From positions 558,001 through 622,000 of the forward strand of contig NZ_FXUL01000001.1 in assembly GCF_900182955.1 (NCBI RefSeq): 64,000 bases of DNA, read 5' to 3'. Shown here in pieces: positions 25,602-34,854 of this stretch. The notes beneath the pieces are model-generated. The model saw only the letters and a list, made by a program, of their open reading frames with translations. It searched no databases and had not been told where the DNA came from. This stretch comes from Noviherbaspirillum suwonense. GTDB taxonomy: Bacteria; Pseudomonadota; Gammaproteobacteria; Burkholderiales; Burkholderiaceae_D. Numbering within the stretch: position 1 is the stretch's first letter; every line of letters starts with the position of its first letter. Made by a program: the position numbers and the translations under genes.

Positions 25602-27376
25602 CAGTTTCCTTCCCCGTAGCGGTGGGCGAAAGCGCTTGCGCCCTGCAGGCCGGCCTGCCCGTCGGCGCTGCGGCACTGGCTGTTGAGATTGCCGGCAAGC
25701 GCCGGGTTGGCGCTGCCCGCGCCCGGTTTCCCGGCCGCGCCCGGCGTGCCGGCGTAGACGCCGCCGGGCGCGGGATCCGGTGAATTGCCCAGCAGCGCGA
25801 TGCCGAACGACGGTCCGCCGTTGCCGCCGGCGCCGCCCGCGCCCGCGCCGCCGGGCCCGCCATCGCCGCCGCCGGCGCCGGCGCCGGGCATCGCCACATT
25901 GGGATAGAACACGTAAGGCCGGGACACCTTGCCGCCGTTGTAGCCGCTGCCGGCCATGCCGCCGGGTCCGCCGGCAGCGCCCGTGCCGCCGGTTCCGCCA
26001 TTGCCCCCCGGGCCGGGGATCAGGCTGGCGCCGTCGGACAGCCCGGCGATGCCGGCATCGACCAGCACCAGCGGAATCGATGCGCCGCCCTGCTGGCCGC
26101 CGCCACCGCCGCCGCCGCCGCAGCCGCCACCACCGCCACCGCCGCCCGGAAAGCCGAAATAGGATTCAGTTGCGCCGATAAACGGCACCCACGTGCTGTA
26201 GCCGCCAGCGCCGCCACCGCCGCCGCCGCTCCCTGCGCCGCCTGCGGCGCCGGCGCCGCCGCGTCCCGCGACCCAGCGGCCGCTTGCGAAGGCGCCGGCC
26301 GACGCCGCTACGGCGGCGCTTTGTCCGCCCAGCGCTGAGCAGTCGCCGATTTCGCCGGGCTGCCCGGCGCCGCCATCGCCAGGCGTGGGGTCGGCCGACG
26401 GATGGCCGGTGCAGTTGCCGCCGAATGCGCCGTTGCCGCCACCCGCGCCGCCCCTGGCCTTGCCGCTGGGCTGCCCGGCAAGCAGGCCGGCGGGCAGGGT
26501 GGAGCTTTCGGGCGCACAGGCGCAGTCGGGTCCGCAGCCGGCGCCCTGGATCGAAAAGCGGTTGGCGTCGCGGCCCGCGCCACCCTTGCCGCCGCCTGCG
26601 GGCGGGCCGGACGGGCAGGCCGCGCCGCCGTCGCCGTAATCGAAGAGGGTCGCCGGGTTGCCGCCGGCGCCGCCCGGGCCGCCTGGATTGCCGACGCCGG
26701 CGGCGCCGTCGCCGCCGCGGCCGGATGCGAGCGTCACCGCCGCCAGCGTCAGCCCGCGGCTCGCGCCGACCCGCATCGCAATGCTCGCCTCGCCAGGCGC
26801 GGTTGCGTCCCGGGCAATGACGACGATGCCGGTCAGCGCGGTGCCGGAGTTGATGCCGGCGGCGACGATCGCCGGTTCGCCGGCCGGCGGCGCCGCGTCG
26901 ATCACGGTGCGGTAGAAGCGTTCCGGTTCATCGCCGAAGCGGCAGCTGCCGTGGACGCTGACCGCGTCCCGCAGCACGATGGACGCGGTTGTCGGATAGA
27001 GGCCATGCCGCACGGCGACCGCACATCCGGCCACGCCGCAGCGCGCAATGCCGGCGGCTATGCTGGCGCAAGGCGCGGCCTGCCTGTCGCCGCAGCTGTC
27101 GCTGTCGACGCCGGTGGGCGCGACATGGATGACGGTGGTTTGCGACGCCAGGTTGGCATTGGGGCAGGAGGCCGGCGGCACTTCGCCGCGCAGCGCGGCG
27201 CGAGGCGCTGGCTGGCTGTCGCCGCCGCAGCCTTGCAGCGCAGCGGCGATGATGAAGAACAGGATCGCGGAAAACGGTGCGGACAGGAATTGCGAGGAGT
27301 ACGAGGTGCGCTGGAACGACAGGAATGGCGGGAACTGCAGAAATTGCGGAGGGCGAGGTGTTTGAAATGGGGGCAT
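25601..27376 (-). CDS. Glycine-rich lipoprotein (PE-PGRS-like composition)
   Basis: 591 residues. N-terminal hydrophobic segment with lipobox AALQGC near residue 50, after an unusually long n-region; AGGA precedes the ATG. Residues 80-220 resemble a right-handed beta-helix start (CGDRQAAPCASIAAGIARC, TTVIHVAPTGVDSDS). The remainder is dominated by GGAGG-type repeats with one stretch of 16 glycines interrupted by a single Cys, interspersed with Cys-containing patches. Such composition is typical of surface-exposed fibres rather than enzymes. First gene of an operon with the pentapeptide-repeat and Tat-signal proteins. Family name not recognised; function unknown. Confidence 0.78.
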   Translation of the reverse strand: MPPFQTPRPPQFLQFPPFLSFQRTSYSSQFLSAPFSAILFFIIAAALQGCGGDSQPAPRAALRGEVPPASCPNANLASQTTVIHVAPTGVDSDSCGDRQAAPCASIAAGIARCGVAGCAVAVRHGLYPTTASIVLRDAVSVHGSCRFGDEPERFYRTVIDAAPPAGEPAIVAAGINSGTALTGIVVIARDATAPGEASIAMRVGASRGLTLAAVTLASGRGGDGAAGVGNPGGPGGAGGNPATLFDYGDGGAACPSGPPAGGGKGGAGRDANRFSIQGAGCGPDCACAPESSTLPAGLLAGQPSGKARGGAGGGNGAFGGNCTGHPSADPTPGDGGAGQPGEIGDCSALGGQSAAVAASAGAFASGRWVAGRGGAGAAGGAGSGGGGGGAGGYSTWVPFIGATESYFGFPGGGGGGGGCGGGGGGGGQQGGASIPLVLVDAGIAGLSDGASLIPGPGGNGGTGGTGAAGGPGGMAGSGYNGGKVSRPYVFYPNVAMPGAGAGGGDGGPGGAGAGGAGGNGGPSFGIALLGNSPDPAPGGVYAGTPGAAGKPGAGSANPALAGNLNSQCRSADGQAGLQGASAFAHRYGEGN

Positions 27377-27495
27377 TGTCGATTCCTTCCGCAGATCAGT
27401 AACGCGAAAAGCCCGTGTGATGCATCGCGTGCCCGGTTTCCCGGCGCGCCAGGGGCTACTGCGTTAGTGCGGCATCGACAAATTTGTTCAGGGAG

Positions 27496-27526
27496 AAGTG
27501 CGATTAATGGGTAAAAGTGCGATTAA
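27496..27526. repeat. 12-bp direct repeat AAGTGCGATTAA upstream of the exported-protein operon
   Basis: Two exact copies at 27496-27507 and 27515-27526, 19 bp apart start to start, lie about 120 bp before the 27376 start codon. Two half-sites spaced by roughly two helical turns suggest a binding site, but no promoter could be assigned. Confidence 0.4.
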
Positions 27527-27619
27527 AGAGATGTACAGGGACAGAACTGAAGCACGAACAAGGCGCCGGGACGCAGCGCATGCGGCGATCCGGCAGCCCC
27601 GGCCCGGCGATGTGCCCGG

Positions 27620-28444
27620 TCAGTATCCGCCGGAATCCTGCATGGCCTTGACGGCCATGCCGATTGCCGCCAGCACCGGGATCGCGGTCAGCACCGCGGC
27701 GGGCAGGATGGCGGCCGGCCGCCGGCGCAGCGCCGTCAGCAGCGGCTCGGCCAGCAGCGCGGCGAGCAGCAGCGCCATCATCGGGATGCCGAAGCCGGCG
27801 TAGATGCGGGCATATCCCAGCAGCGCGCCGAGCAGCAGCACGCTGGCGCCGACCGCCGCAGCGCCGAAGCCGCCGCTGCCGCGCAGCCGCAGGATGCCGC
27901 ATGCGGCAATGGCCACGCCGAGTCCGCCGCACAGCTGGCCGAGCAGCTGGCTCGCATCTATCATCAGCGCCAGCCCGGCGCCGCCGGCGGCCAGGGTCAG
28001 CGCCAGCGGCGCGGCTGGCCGTTGCGCCGCCGGGGCCAGCGCGCTCCAGACGCCGGCCATCAGCAGCGCCATTACCGCGACCGTGATAATGGTGTTGGCC
28101 GCGCCGGCGCTGCCCAGCGCGGGCCAGGCCACCACGGCGGCGGTGAGCGCAGACAGCAGCAGCCTGCGCCACCATGCGGCGCGCCGCTCGACGACGATGG
28201 CGCAGAGCGCCAGCGCGATCACCAGCGGCATCCAGTCCAGTGCCTGGTGCGGCGGGAACGACCATTGCGCATGATAGGTCGCCGCCATCGAGGCCAGCAG
28301 GCCGCCGGCAATGGCGACGGGCGCGGACCAGTCGCTGCGCGCGCGGCCCAGCAACAGCAGCAGCGCCGCGCAGACGGCGGCCGGCACCAGCACGCTTTGC
28401 AGCAGCAGGGGAAGGACAAAGGACGGATCGGGCATGGATGGCAT
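27620..28444 (-). CDS. Multi-pass integral membrane protein of unknown function
   Basis: 274 residues with about eight or nine hydrophobic segments evenly spaced through the whole length (for example SVLVPAAVCAALLLLLG near residue 17 and TAIPVLAAIGMAV near the end). Highly Ala/Leu-rich; no catalytic motif recognised. The start at 28444 lacks a clear Shine-Dalgarno; MPDPS at 28435 is the alternative. It is followed upstream by yceI on the same strand (55 bp gap) and might be cotranscribed with it. Confidence 0.75.
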   Translation of the reverse strand: MPSMPDPSFVLPLLLQSVLVPAAVCAALLLLLGRARSDWSAPVAIAGGLLASMAATYHAQWSFPPHQALDWMPLVIALALCAIVVERRAAWWRRLLLSALTAAVVAWPALGSAGAANTIITVAVMALLMAGVWSALAPAAQRPAAPLALTLAAGGAGLALMIDASQLLGQLCGGLGVAIAACGILRLRGSGGFGAAAVGASVLLLGALLGYARIYAGFGIPMMALLLAALLAEPLLTALRRRPAAILPAAVLTAIPVLAAIGMAVKAMQDSGGY

Positions 28445-28499
28445 TCGGCGGAAACGAGGACCGGCCGCAATGCGGCCGGGGCAGGGCGTTGCGTGAAGC

Positions 28500-29087
28500 T
28501 TATTGCTTGATGGCTTCGATATTGATGCGCAGGTCGACGTCGTCGGTCGCCGCCTTCGGGATGCCGTAGGCGATGCCGAAGTCGCTGCGCTTGATGGTGG
28601 CGCTGGCGGTGTAGCCTACCCGCGCATCACCCCTCGGGCCGTTGCCGGAACCGATTTCCTTGAGCTTGAACGTGACCGGCTTGGTTACGCCGTGCAGCGT
28701 CAGGTTGCCGGCGACCGTGCCTTCGCCCGAGCCGTTGAGCGCGATCGCGGTCGAGGCGAAGCTCAGCATCGGGAACTGGACGGCGTTGAAGAAGTCCGGG
28801 CTTTTCAGGTGCTTGTCCAGCGCTTCGGTGCGGGTGTCGACGCTGTCGACCTTGACGTCGACCTTGATCTTGCTTTTTTCCGGCGTGTCGACCACCAGTT
28901 CGCCGGCGATGTCGTTGAAACGGCCCATGAAGCGGCTGATGCCGCCGGCATGGCCGACCTCGAAGTAGGCGACCGAGTGCGCCGGATCGATCTTGTAGGT
29001 GCCGGCCGGGGCTGCGGCAGCGGCGCCGGACAGGGCGGCGAGGGCGATGAAGGACAGCGAGAGGCGCGACAGCAAGGCTTTTTTCAT
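28500..29087 (-). CDS. YceI-family periplasmic protein
   Basis: 195 residues from ATG 29087. Signal peptide (KKALLSRLSLSFIALAALSG, cleavage near AAAAA). The YceI lipocalin-like fold is clear: TYKIDPAHSVAYFEVGH at the mature N-terminus, FDATIDTTS-equivalent KVDSVDTRTEALDKHLKSPDFF, then GNLTLHGVTKPVTFKL and KRSDFGIAYGIPKA. YceI proteins bind polyisoprenoid lipids in the periplasm. The gene diverges from a CusR-like regulator across 219 bp containing a CusR-type box, so it may be part of that regulon. Confidence 0.94.
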   Translation of the reverse strand: MKKALLSRLSLSFIALAALSGAAAAAPAGTYKIDPAHSVAYFEVGHAGGISRFMGRFNDIAGELVVDTPEKSKIKVDVKVDSVDTRTEALDKHLKSPDFFNAVQFPMLSFASTAIALNGSGEGTVAGNLTLHGVTKPVTFKLKEIGSGNGPRGDARVGYTASATIKRSDFGIAYGIPKAATDDVDLRINIEAIKQ

Positions 29088-29257
29088 GGATGTACCTGTT
29101 ATGGTTGGTGTTTGGGCGGATCGCGCCGGCCCGGCGACGCCAGGCCCGGCAAATGCGATCCGCCTTAAAATGCGGCTGCGGAAACCAGCGGTCGACGCCG
29201 CCCGATCGATGCCGCACAGTGTAGCCAGCGCATACCGACAACATCCTGTCTGCAATC

Positions 29258-29271
29258 TGACAATTTTGTAA
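29258..29271. promoter_or_regulatory. CusR/CopR-type box in the yceI / two-component intergenic region
   Basis: TGACAATTTTGTAA matches the inverted-repeat pattern TGACAA-N2-TTGTCA known for CusR/CopR-class regulators at all but one base. It lies 36 bp before the response-regulator start and about 170 bp before yceI, consistent with autoregulation and possible control of yceI. Confidence 0.55.
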
Positions 29272-29306
29272 TCCAGCAACAATCGCTTTCGCGCAATAAT
29301 CCCCTT

Positions 29307-29993
29307 ATGAAGATTTTGATCGTCGAGGACGAAACCAAGACCGCCGACTACCTGCACAAGGGCCTGACCGAGCACAGCTGCGTGGTCGATGTCGCCCGCA
29401 ACGGGCTCGACGGCCGCCACCTCGCCTGCGAAAACGACTATGACGCCATCGTGCTGGACGTGATGCTGCCGGGCGTGGACGGCTTCGGCGTGCTGGAAGC
29501 GCTGCGGCAGCGGCGGCAGACGCCGGTCATCATGCTGACGGCCCGCGACCGGGTCGAAGACCGGGTGCGCGGGCTGCAGGCCGGCGCCGACGATTACCTG
29601 GTCAAGCCGTTTTCCTTCCTGGAACTGCTGGCGCGGCTGCAGGCGCTGGTGCGTCGCGGCAAGCCGCAGGAAGCGTCGCAGCTGCAGGTCGCCGACCTGC
29701 ACGTGGACCTGATCGCCCGCAAGGCCTCCCGCAGCGGCACCCGGCTCGACCTGACCTCCAAGGAGTTCCTGCTGCTGACCACGCTGGGCCGGCGCCAGGG
29801 CCAGATCCTGTCCAAGACCGAGATCGCCGAACTGGTCTGGGACATGAATTTCGACAGCAACACCAACGTGGTCGAGGTCGCCATCAAGCGGCTGCGCACC
29901 AAGATCGACGGCCCGTTCGAGCGCAAGCTGCTGCACACGATACGCGGCATGGGCTACGTGCTGGAAGCCCGCCCCGCGCAGGACGCCGCATGA
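29307..29993 (+). CDS. OmpR-family response regulator, CusR/IrlR-like
   Basis: 228 residues: receiver domain (1-120) with IVEDE, phosphoacceptor Asp51 in DAIVLDVMLPG and Lys in YLVKPFSF; winged-helix DNA-binding domain (about 130-225; LDLTSKEFLLLTTLGRRQGQ, EVAIKRLRTKID, IRGMGYVLE). Closest in type to heavy-metal regulators such as CusR. The next gene, its kinase, starts four bases before this stop (ATGA), so they are coupled. No metal-efflux genes lie in the window, so metal sensing is inferred from type and the box at 29258-29271. Confidence 0.94.
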   Translation: MKILIVEDETKTADYLHKGLTEHSCVVDVARNGLDGRHLACENDYDAIVLDVMLPGVDGFGVLEALRQRRQTPVIMLTARDRVEDRVRGLQAGADDYLVKPFSFLELLARLQALVRRGKPQEASQLQVADLHVDLIARKASRSGTRLDLTSKEFLLLTTLGRRQGQILSKTEIAELVWDMNFDSNTNVVEVAIKRLRTKIDGPFERKLLHTIRGMGYVLEARPAQDAA

Positions 29994-31354
29994 TGCGCTC
30001 GATCGCCGTGCGGCTCGCGGTCACCTTCGCGCTGGTCGCCGCCGCGGTGTTCGCGCTGTCCGGCTTCGCCTTGTACCGGGCGCTGGCCACCACGCTGGAG
30101 CGGCAGCAGGAGGCCGACCTGCGCGGCAAGCTCGAAGTCGCCGCGCGGCTGGTGTCGGAAGTGCGCAGCGTCGAGCGCTGGGACGAACTGCGCAACACGC
30201 TGACGACCATCACCACCACCGACGGCAATACCCGGTTCTGGATCGCCTGCGAGAACACCGCGCTGAACTACGGCTTTTCGATTCCGGACATCGGCCACCC
30301 GGCGTTCGGCAAGTCGGTCAAGCTGCTGACCGTGAAGGACAGCGCCTATCCTTTGAAAACGCTGGGCGACACCCTGAAGCCGCTGCCCGACTACCCGGAA
30401 ATCTACCTGCTGGTCGGCATCAGCACCGAGCCCGAGGCGAAGACGCTGCATGCGTTCGTCATTGCGCTGACCGCGATTTCCGTCTGCGGCATCGCCTGCG
30501 TGGCCATGCTGGGCTACTGGGTGTCGCGCTTCGGCCTGCGGCCGCTGGCCCGGCTGTGCGCCGGCGCGCGGGACCTGAATGCCCGCAACCTGTCGCAGCG
30601 GCTGGCCACGCCCGGCGTGGCCGAGCTGGCGCCGCTGGCGGCATCGTTCAACGGCGCGCTGGACCGGCTGGAAACCGCGTATGCGCAGCTGGAAGGCTTC
30701 AATGCGGACGTTGCACATGAACTGCGCACGCCGATCGGCAACCTGATCGGCGCGACCCAGGTGGCGCTGACCCGCGAGCGCAGCCGCTGCGAGCTGGAGG
30801 AAACGCTGCAGTCCAACCTGGAGGAACTGGAGCGGCTGCGGGCCATCGTCAACGACATGCTGTTCCTGGCCCGCGCCGACCGCGGCGAGACGGCAGACGG
30901 CCTGGCGCAGGCGTCGCTGGCGGCCGAGGTGCACAAGACCATCGAGTTCCTGGAACCGCTGATCGAGGAAAAGTCGCTGGCGGTCGATACGCTGGGCGAC
31001 GCGGTGGCGTCGGTGGACCGGGCGCTGTTCCGGCGTGCGATGAGCAACCTGCTGCATAACGCGATCCAGCACAGTCCGCCCGGCAGCCGGCTGCAGGTCG
31101 CGCTGCGGGAACAGGAAAACGGGATCGAGGTCGCGGTATCCAACCCCGGCGCATCGATCCCCGGCGAACACCTGACGCGGCTGTTCGACCGCTTCTACCG
31201 GGCCGACCCGTCGCGTGCCTACAGCCAGGACAGCCACGGCCTGGGGCTGGCCATCGTGAAGGCGATCGCCAAGATGCATGGCGGCACCGTGTTTGCCCGC
31301 AGCGGCGGCGGGATCAACACGATAGGCCTGACGCTGGAAGGCGCGCCGGCCTGA
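29990..31354 (+). CDS. Sensor histidine kinase, CusS-like
   Basis: 454 residues. Membrane helices at about 8-30 and 155-180 flank a periplasmic sensor domain (about 31-154); then HAMP (about 180-232), HisKA with the phospho-His in DVAHELRTPIGNL (about 246), and an HATPase domain with the N box MSNLLHNAIQHS and G boxes HGLGLAIVKAIAKMHGG. It phosphorylates the regulator encoded upstream. The sensor domain lacks obvious His/Met clusters expected of Cu/Ag sensors, so the stimulus is uncertain. Last gene of its operon, convergent with the CesT-like gene. Confidence 0.93.
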   Translation: MMRSIAVRLAVTFALVAAAVFALSGFALYRALATTLERQQEADLRGKLEVAARLVSEVRSVERWDELRNTLTTITTTDGNTRFWIACENTALNYGFSIPDIGHPAFGKSVKLLTVKDSAYPLKTLGDTLKPLPDYPEIYLLVGISTEPEAKTLHAFVIALTAISVCGIACVAMLGYWVSRFGLRPLARLCAGARDLNARNLSQRLATPGVAELAPLAASFNGALDRLETAYAQLEGFNADVAHELRTPIGNLIGATQVALTRERSRCELEETLQSNLEELERLRAIVNDMLFLARADRGETADGLAQASLAAEVHKTIEFLEPLIEEKSLAVDTLGDAVASVDRALFRRAMSNLLHNAIQHSPPGSRLQVALREQENGIEVAVSNPGASIPGEHLTRLFDRFYRADPSRAYSQDSHGLGLAIVKAIAKMHGGTVFARSGGGINTIGLTLEGAPA

Positions 31355-31365
31355 CCGGCGGCGGT

Positions 31366-31818
31366 TCAGCCGCGCAGCGAGCCGAAGCGGATTTCGCCGG
31401 CATCCGGCGCAGGGGCCGCGATGGCGGCGTCCAGCGCGGCCAGGTCGGCGCGCAGGCGCTCGACCGCGTCGGCCATGCGTTCGACATGCCGGACCAGGTC
31501 GTCGGCGCCGAGCGTGTCGGGCTCCAGCCGGACGCAGCACATGAATTCGCCGGTCATGCCGTCGAGGGCGAGGGTGGTCCCCACGCTGCGGTCCAGGAAC
31601 AGGTTGGCTTCCATCAGCAGCCGAAGCTGGGCTTCGCAGTCGGCCGGCGCGGGTGCGATGGACGAATAGAGGTGCAGGACGTTGTTGGTGGCGTCGAATT
31701 CGAAGTCGATGACCAGGGTGCCGTCCAGCTGCAGCCTGGCCATGCCGCGGTCATCCAGCGCGAAGTCCGGAAGTTTGGCCGTCGCGCCGAAGTCGCGGAC
31801 GATGTCGTGTGCATGCAT
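31366..31818 (-). CDS. CesT-like (Tir chaperone family) protein, orphan
   Basis: 150 residues, small and acidic, as is usual for type III secretion chaperones. The order fits CesT: an N-terminal helix (DIVRDFGATAKLPDFALDD), strands GTLVIDFEFDATNNVLHLYSSI, an LLMEANLF helix, TLALDGMTGEFMCCVRL strands and a long C-terminal helix with DLVRHVERMADAVERLRADL. CesT dimers bind and deliver effectors to a type III apparatus. No secretion apparatus or effector is visible within the window, so it is an orphan here. GGAG is 10 bases upstream of ATG 31818. Fold-level call only. Confidence 0.68.
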   Translation of the reverse strand: MHAHDIVRDFGATAKLPDFALDDRGMARLQLDGTLVIDFEFDATNNVLHLYSSIAPAPADCEAQLRLLMEANLFLDRSVGTTLALDGMTGEFMCCVRLEPDTLGADDLVRHVERMADAVERLRADLAALDAAIAAPAPDAGEIRFGSLRG

Positions 31819-32380
31819 GAGAACGGGTCTCCAGGTGAATCAGTAGGAAGCCATCCCAGGAAGTCGCGGTCGGCGCAGTGCCTGCCCGATCGCCTGGATG
31901 GCTAGATGGATTGAGGGTGTAATGGATCGGCGGTTTAGTGCCTCGATGATTCAGGGGTCTTATGGCTCAAGGGACTAATGAATCAAGGATGAATGACCTG
32001 ATGCCTTGATGATTTAATGGCTTGGATAACCCAAGGCCTGAATGTCCGGACGCTGCTGAAAAGCCGGTGAACCAGTGCGTCCTGCGCCCAGGCCGCAGCT
32101 TGTGGCCACGCCTGGAGGAGGATTAAGCTCCCGGGTCTGGGTAGCGCTGTGTGGGTAGAAATACGCCAACAAAGGTTCCGCGCCCAAACATCTGTAGCGC
32201 TGATCGCCCAAATCGGGAAAGGCCGACGATGGGCGCAGTGATCCGAATGACGTCAGCGCCCGCGCGGCATGGCCAGGCTTCCGCATGCGCATCCGGCTGG
32301 GTCCGGCGGCCGGCGGCCGTCGTCCAGCCTCAGGTCAAGTCGCCGGCGGCCAGCCCGATGCGTGCCGATGCAGCCGCCAG
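31819..32380. other. 562-bp region without a convincing gene; degenerate short repeats
   Basis: Between the CesT-like gene and thyA. About 31895-32035 is visibly less GC-rich and repeats a loose motif around ATGATTCAAGG (variants ATGGATTGAGG, ATGATTCAGGG, ATGGCTCAAGG, ATGAATCAAGG) every 20-30 bp. The rest is ordinary sequence; a 92-codon minus frame at 32014-32292 has poor codon character and no ribosome-binding site. It may be decayed DNA. No RNA gene recognised. Confidence 0.5.
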
Positions 32381-33352
32381 TCAGACCGCCATCGGCGCGG
32401 TGATCGGCGCATGGTGCTGGTAATCAGCCAAAGAAAAATCGCCTGGCTCGACCTTCTCCAGCCATTCCGGCTCGTACTTCCCGGTCAGCGCAAAGTCGGG
32501 GATGCGGTCCGACAGCAGCAGCCGCGGCGCCGGGTAAGGCGTGCGCGTCAGCTGTTCCTCCAGCATGCCGAGGTGGTTTTCGTAGATGTGCGCGTCGCCG
32601 ATGAAATAGGTGAACCAGCGCGGCTTGTAGCCGGTCAGGCGGCCGATCAGGTGCAGCAGCGCGGCGCCCTCGGCCAGGTTGAACGGTGCGCCGAGGCCGA
32701 TGTCATTGCTGCGGATGTACAGGCACAGCGAGATCTCGCGGGTCGCGGCATTCGGGATCAGCTGGTACAGCAGGTGGCAGGCGGGCAGGGCGACGGCGTC
32801 GAGTTCGGCCGGGTTCCAGCCGTGGAACAGGATCCGGCGGCTGCCGGGGTTCTTCATGATGGTGTCGACGCAGTCGCGGATCTGGTCGATGGCCTTGTAC
32901 AGCATCACTTTCTCGCGGCCTTCGTCGGCCACGGTGGAGACGATGCGGAAGCCGCGCCGCTGGGCGTCGGCCAGCTGGGCGGCGGCGTCCCGGTCCAGCA
33001 GCTTGTAGGCCGGCCATTGCCGCCACTGGACGCCGTACACCGGGCCGAGGTCGTCCGGGCCTTCGCGGTACGGGTTGGCCAGCCAGTCGGCGTTCTCATT
33101 GGCATTCTGGTCCCAGACCTTGCAGCCCAGCGCGCGGAAGTCGGCGGCGCTGCGGGACGCCCGGAGGAAGCCGCACAGCTCGCCGACCACCGACTTGAAT
33201 GCGAGTTTCTTGGTGGTGACGGCGGGGAATCCCTCGGCCAGGTCGAAGCGCATCATCGCGCCCGGGATGCTGATGGTGCGGATGCCGGTGCGGTTGTCCG
33301 ACCAGCTTCCGGTGTCGAGTATGGTGCGTACGAGGTCGAGGTATTGTTTCAT
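32381..33352 (-). CDS. thyA: Thymidylate synthase
   Basis: 323 residues, the longer variety of ThyA (E. coli 264). Folate/dUMP motifs: [46 protein letters not shown], catalytic cysteine in [31 protein letters not shown] and [10 protein letters not shown]. It converts dUMP to dTMP using methylene-tetrahydrofolate, and is cytoplasmic. Start ATG at 33352 is fixed by [15 protein letters not shown]. Single gene; the DHFR gene that usually regenerates folate is not in the window. Confidence 0.97.
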   Translation of the reverse strand: MKQYLDLVRTILDTGSWSDNRTGIRTISIPGAMMRFDLAEGFPAVTTKKLAFKSVVGELCGFLRASRSAADFRALGCKVWDQNANENADWLANPYREGPDDLGPVYGVQWRQWPAYKLLDRDAAAQLADAQRRGFRIVSTVADEGREKVMLYKAIDQIRDCVDTIMKNPGSRRILFHGWNPAELDAVALPACHLLYQLIPNAATREISLCLYIRSNDIGLGAPFNLAEGAALLHLIGRLTGYKPRWFTYFIGDAHIYENHLGMLEEQLTRTPYPAPRLLLSDRIPDFALTGKYEPEWLEKVEPGDFSLADYQHHAPITAPMAV

Positions 33353-33522
33353 GGCGCCGTTATTTTAACCGAGGTCCGCGAGCGGCTGCCTGGCCGGGCA
33401 TCCCGGCCAGGCAGGGCGAGGAGGCGCAATGCGGCGCCGCGCGCAATCCGGCCTGCATCGGCGAGCTGGGCAGGGCGAATAGGCTCTAGAATGCGCGTTG
33501 GCCGTTACACGGATTGCAAGAC

Positions 33523-34854
33523 ATGATCTTTTCCAGCCTTAACCACCCGCTGCGCGTGCCGCTCGCCGCCGAAGTGCATTCCCGGCCCTTCCTGCATCTG
33601 CACGGCCCGGAGGCAATCACGCACCTGGCGGTCTATGCCGGCAACGGCACGCCGGCCGGCGGCATCAACAGCGGCATACAGCATGCGATCCTGGCCGAAC
33701 TGTGCGGCCATTTCGGCGTGACCGCGCCGGCGGCCGAGGGCAAGTTCTTCTTCCACGATTTCGGACGGTTCCGCCTCAAGTGGGAATGCCATACCGAGTT
33801 CGCGACCTACACCTTTTCGCAGCGGCAGGACACGGCGCCGGAAATCGAGCATGCGTTCGAGCGGATGCCGCTGCAACAGGTGCCCCAGCAATGGCTGGCC
33901 GGCCTGGACGGCAAGATCATGGTCGCCACCCACGTGGTGCTGGACGGCTCGGACACGCCGGTGCAGGACTACGGCCGGCGCCTGCGCCGGGTGTTCGAGG
34001 GCAATACGCTGGTGGCCAGCCGGGTGCTGCATGACGCCGAGCTGTGGACCGATTTCCTGATCCAGGCCGACGGCTTCTCGCGGCTGGTCGTGCGCGACGT
34101 CGGCCTGATGGAGCAGCAGGCCGGCCGCCTGGTGCAGCGGGTGCTGGAGATCGAGACCTACCGGATGATGTGCCTGCTCGGCCTGCCGCATGCGCAGCAG
34201 GCCACGCCCGTGCTCAACGCGATCGAGGGCGAACTGGCGGCGCTGACCGCGGCCATGGTCGCCACCGACGACAGCCACGGCGAGAACAACCCGGACGACG
34301 AGCAGGCGCTGCTGGGCCAGATCACGCGGCTGGCGGCCCGTCTGGAAAAGCTGGCGGTCGACGACAGCTACCGCTTCTCGGCGTCGCAAGCCTATTTCCG
34401 GCTGGTGCGCTCGCGCATCGACGAATTGCGGGAAGAGCGGATGGAAGGCTTTCCGACGGTTGGCGAATTCATGGAGCGCAGGCTGACGCCGGCGGTCAAT
34501 ACCTGCGCGGCCATCGCCAGCCGCCAGGAAGCACTGGCGCGGCGGATCGCGCAGACCAACGACCTGCTGCGCACCCGCGTCGGCATCGTGCAGGAGCAGC
34601 AGAACCGCCAGATACTGCAGTCGATGAACCGGCGCGCGGCGCAGCAGCTGAAGCTGCAGCAGGCGGTGGAAGGGCTGTCGGTGGTGGCGATCTCGTATTA
34701 CATGGTCGGGCTGCTGGGCTACGCCGGCAAGGCGGCGAAGGCGGCCGGCCTGCCGCTGAACCCGGATATCGCGACCGGGCTGCTGGTGCCGCTGGTGCTG
34801 GGGGCGGTGTGGCTGGGGCTGCGCCGGATGCACCGGCGCATGCACAAGGGCTGA
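33523..34854 (+). CDS. DUF3422 family membrane protein
   Basis: 443 residues from ATG 33523 (a TTG at 33514 would add three residues). DUF3422 features: NHPLRVPLAAEVHSRPFLHL at the N-terminus, FHDFGRFRLKWECHTEFATYTF, then a long helical region (DDEQALLGQITRLAARLEKL) and two C-terminal membrane helices (about 385-405 and 417-435) followed by a basic tail. Widespread in Burkholderiales; function unknown, presumed inner membrane with a large cytoplasmic domain. Stands alone, convergent with the exporter gene. Confidence 0.92.
   Translation: MIFSSLNHPLRVPLAAEVHSRPFLHLHGPEAITHLAVYAGNGTPAGGINSGIQHAILAELCGHFGVTAPAAEGKFFFHDFGRFRLKWECHTEFATYTFSQRQDTAPEIEHAFERMPLQQVPQQWLAGLDGKIMVATHVVLDGSDTPVQDYGRRLRRVFEGNTLVASRVLHDAELWTDFLIQADGFSRLVVRDVGLMEQQAGRLVQRVLEIETYRMMCLLGLPHAQQATPVLNAIEGELAALTAAMVATDDSHGENNPDDEQALLGQITRLAARLEKLAVDDSYRFSASQAYFRLVRSRIDELREERMEGFPTVGEFMERRLTPAVNTCAAIASRQEALARRIAQTNDLLRTRVGIVQEQQNRQILQSMNRRAAQQLKLQQAVEGLSVVAISYYMVGLLGYAGKAAKAAGLPLNPDIATGLLVPLVLGAVWLGLRRMHRRMHKG

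Noticed and set aside
32014-32292. 92-codon minus-strand ORF before thyA
   Set aside because: No ribosome-binding site, no family pattern and located in a composition-poor gap.
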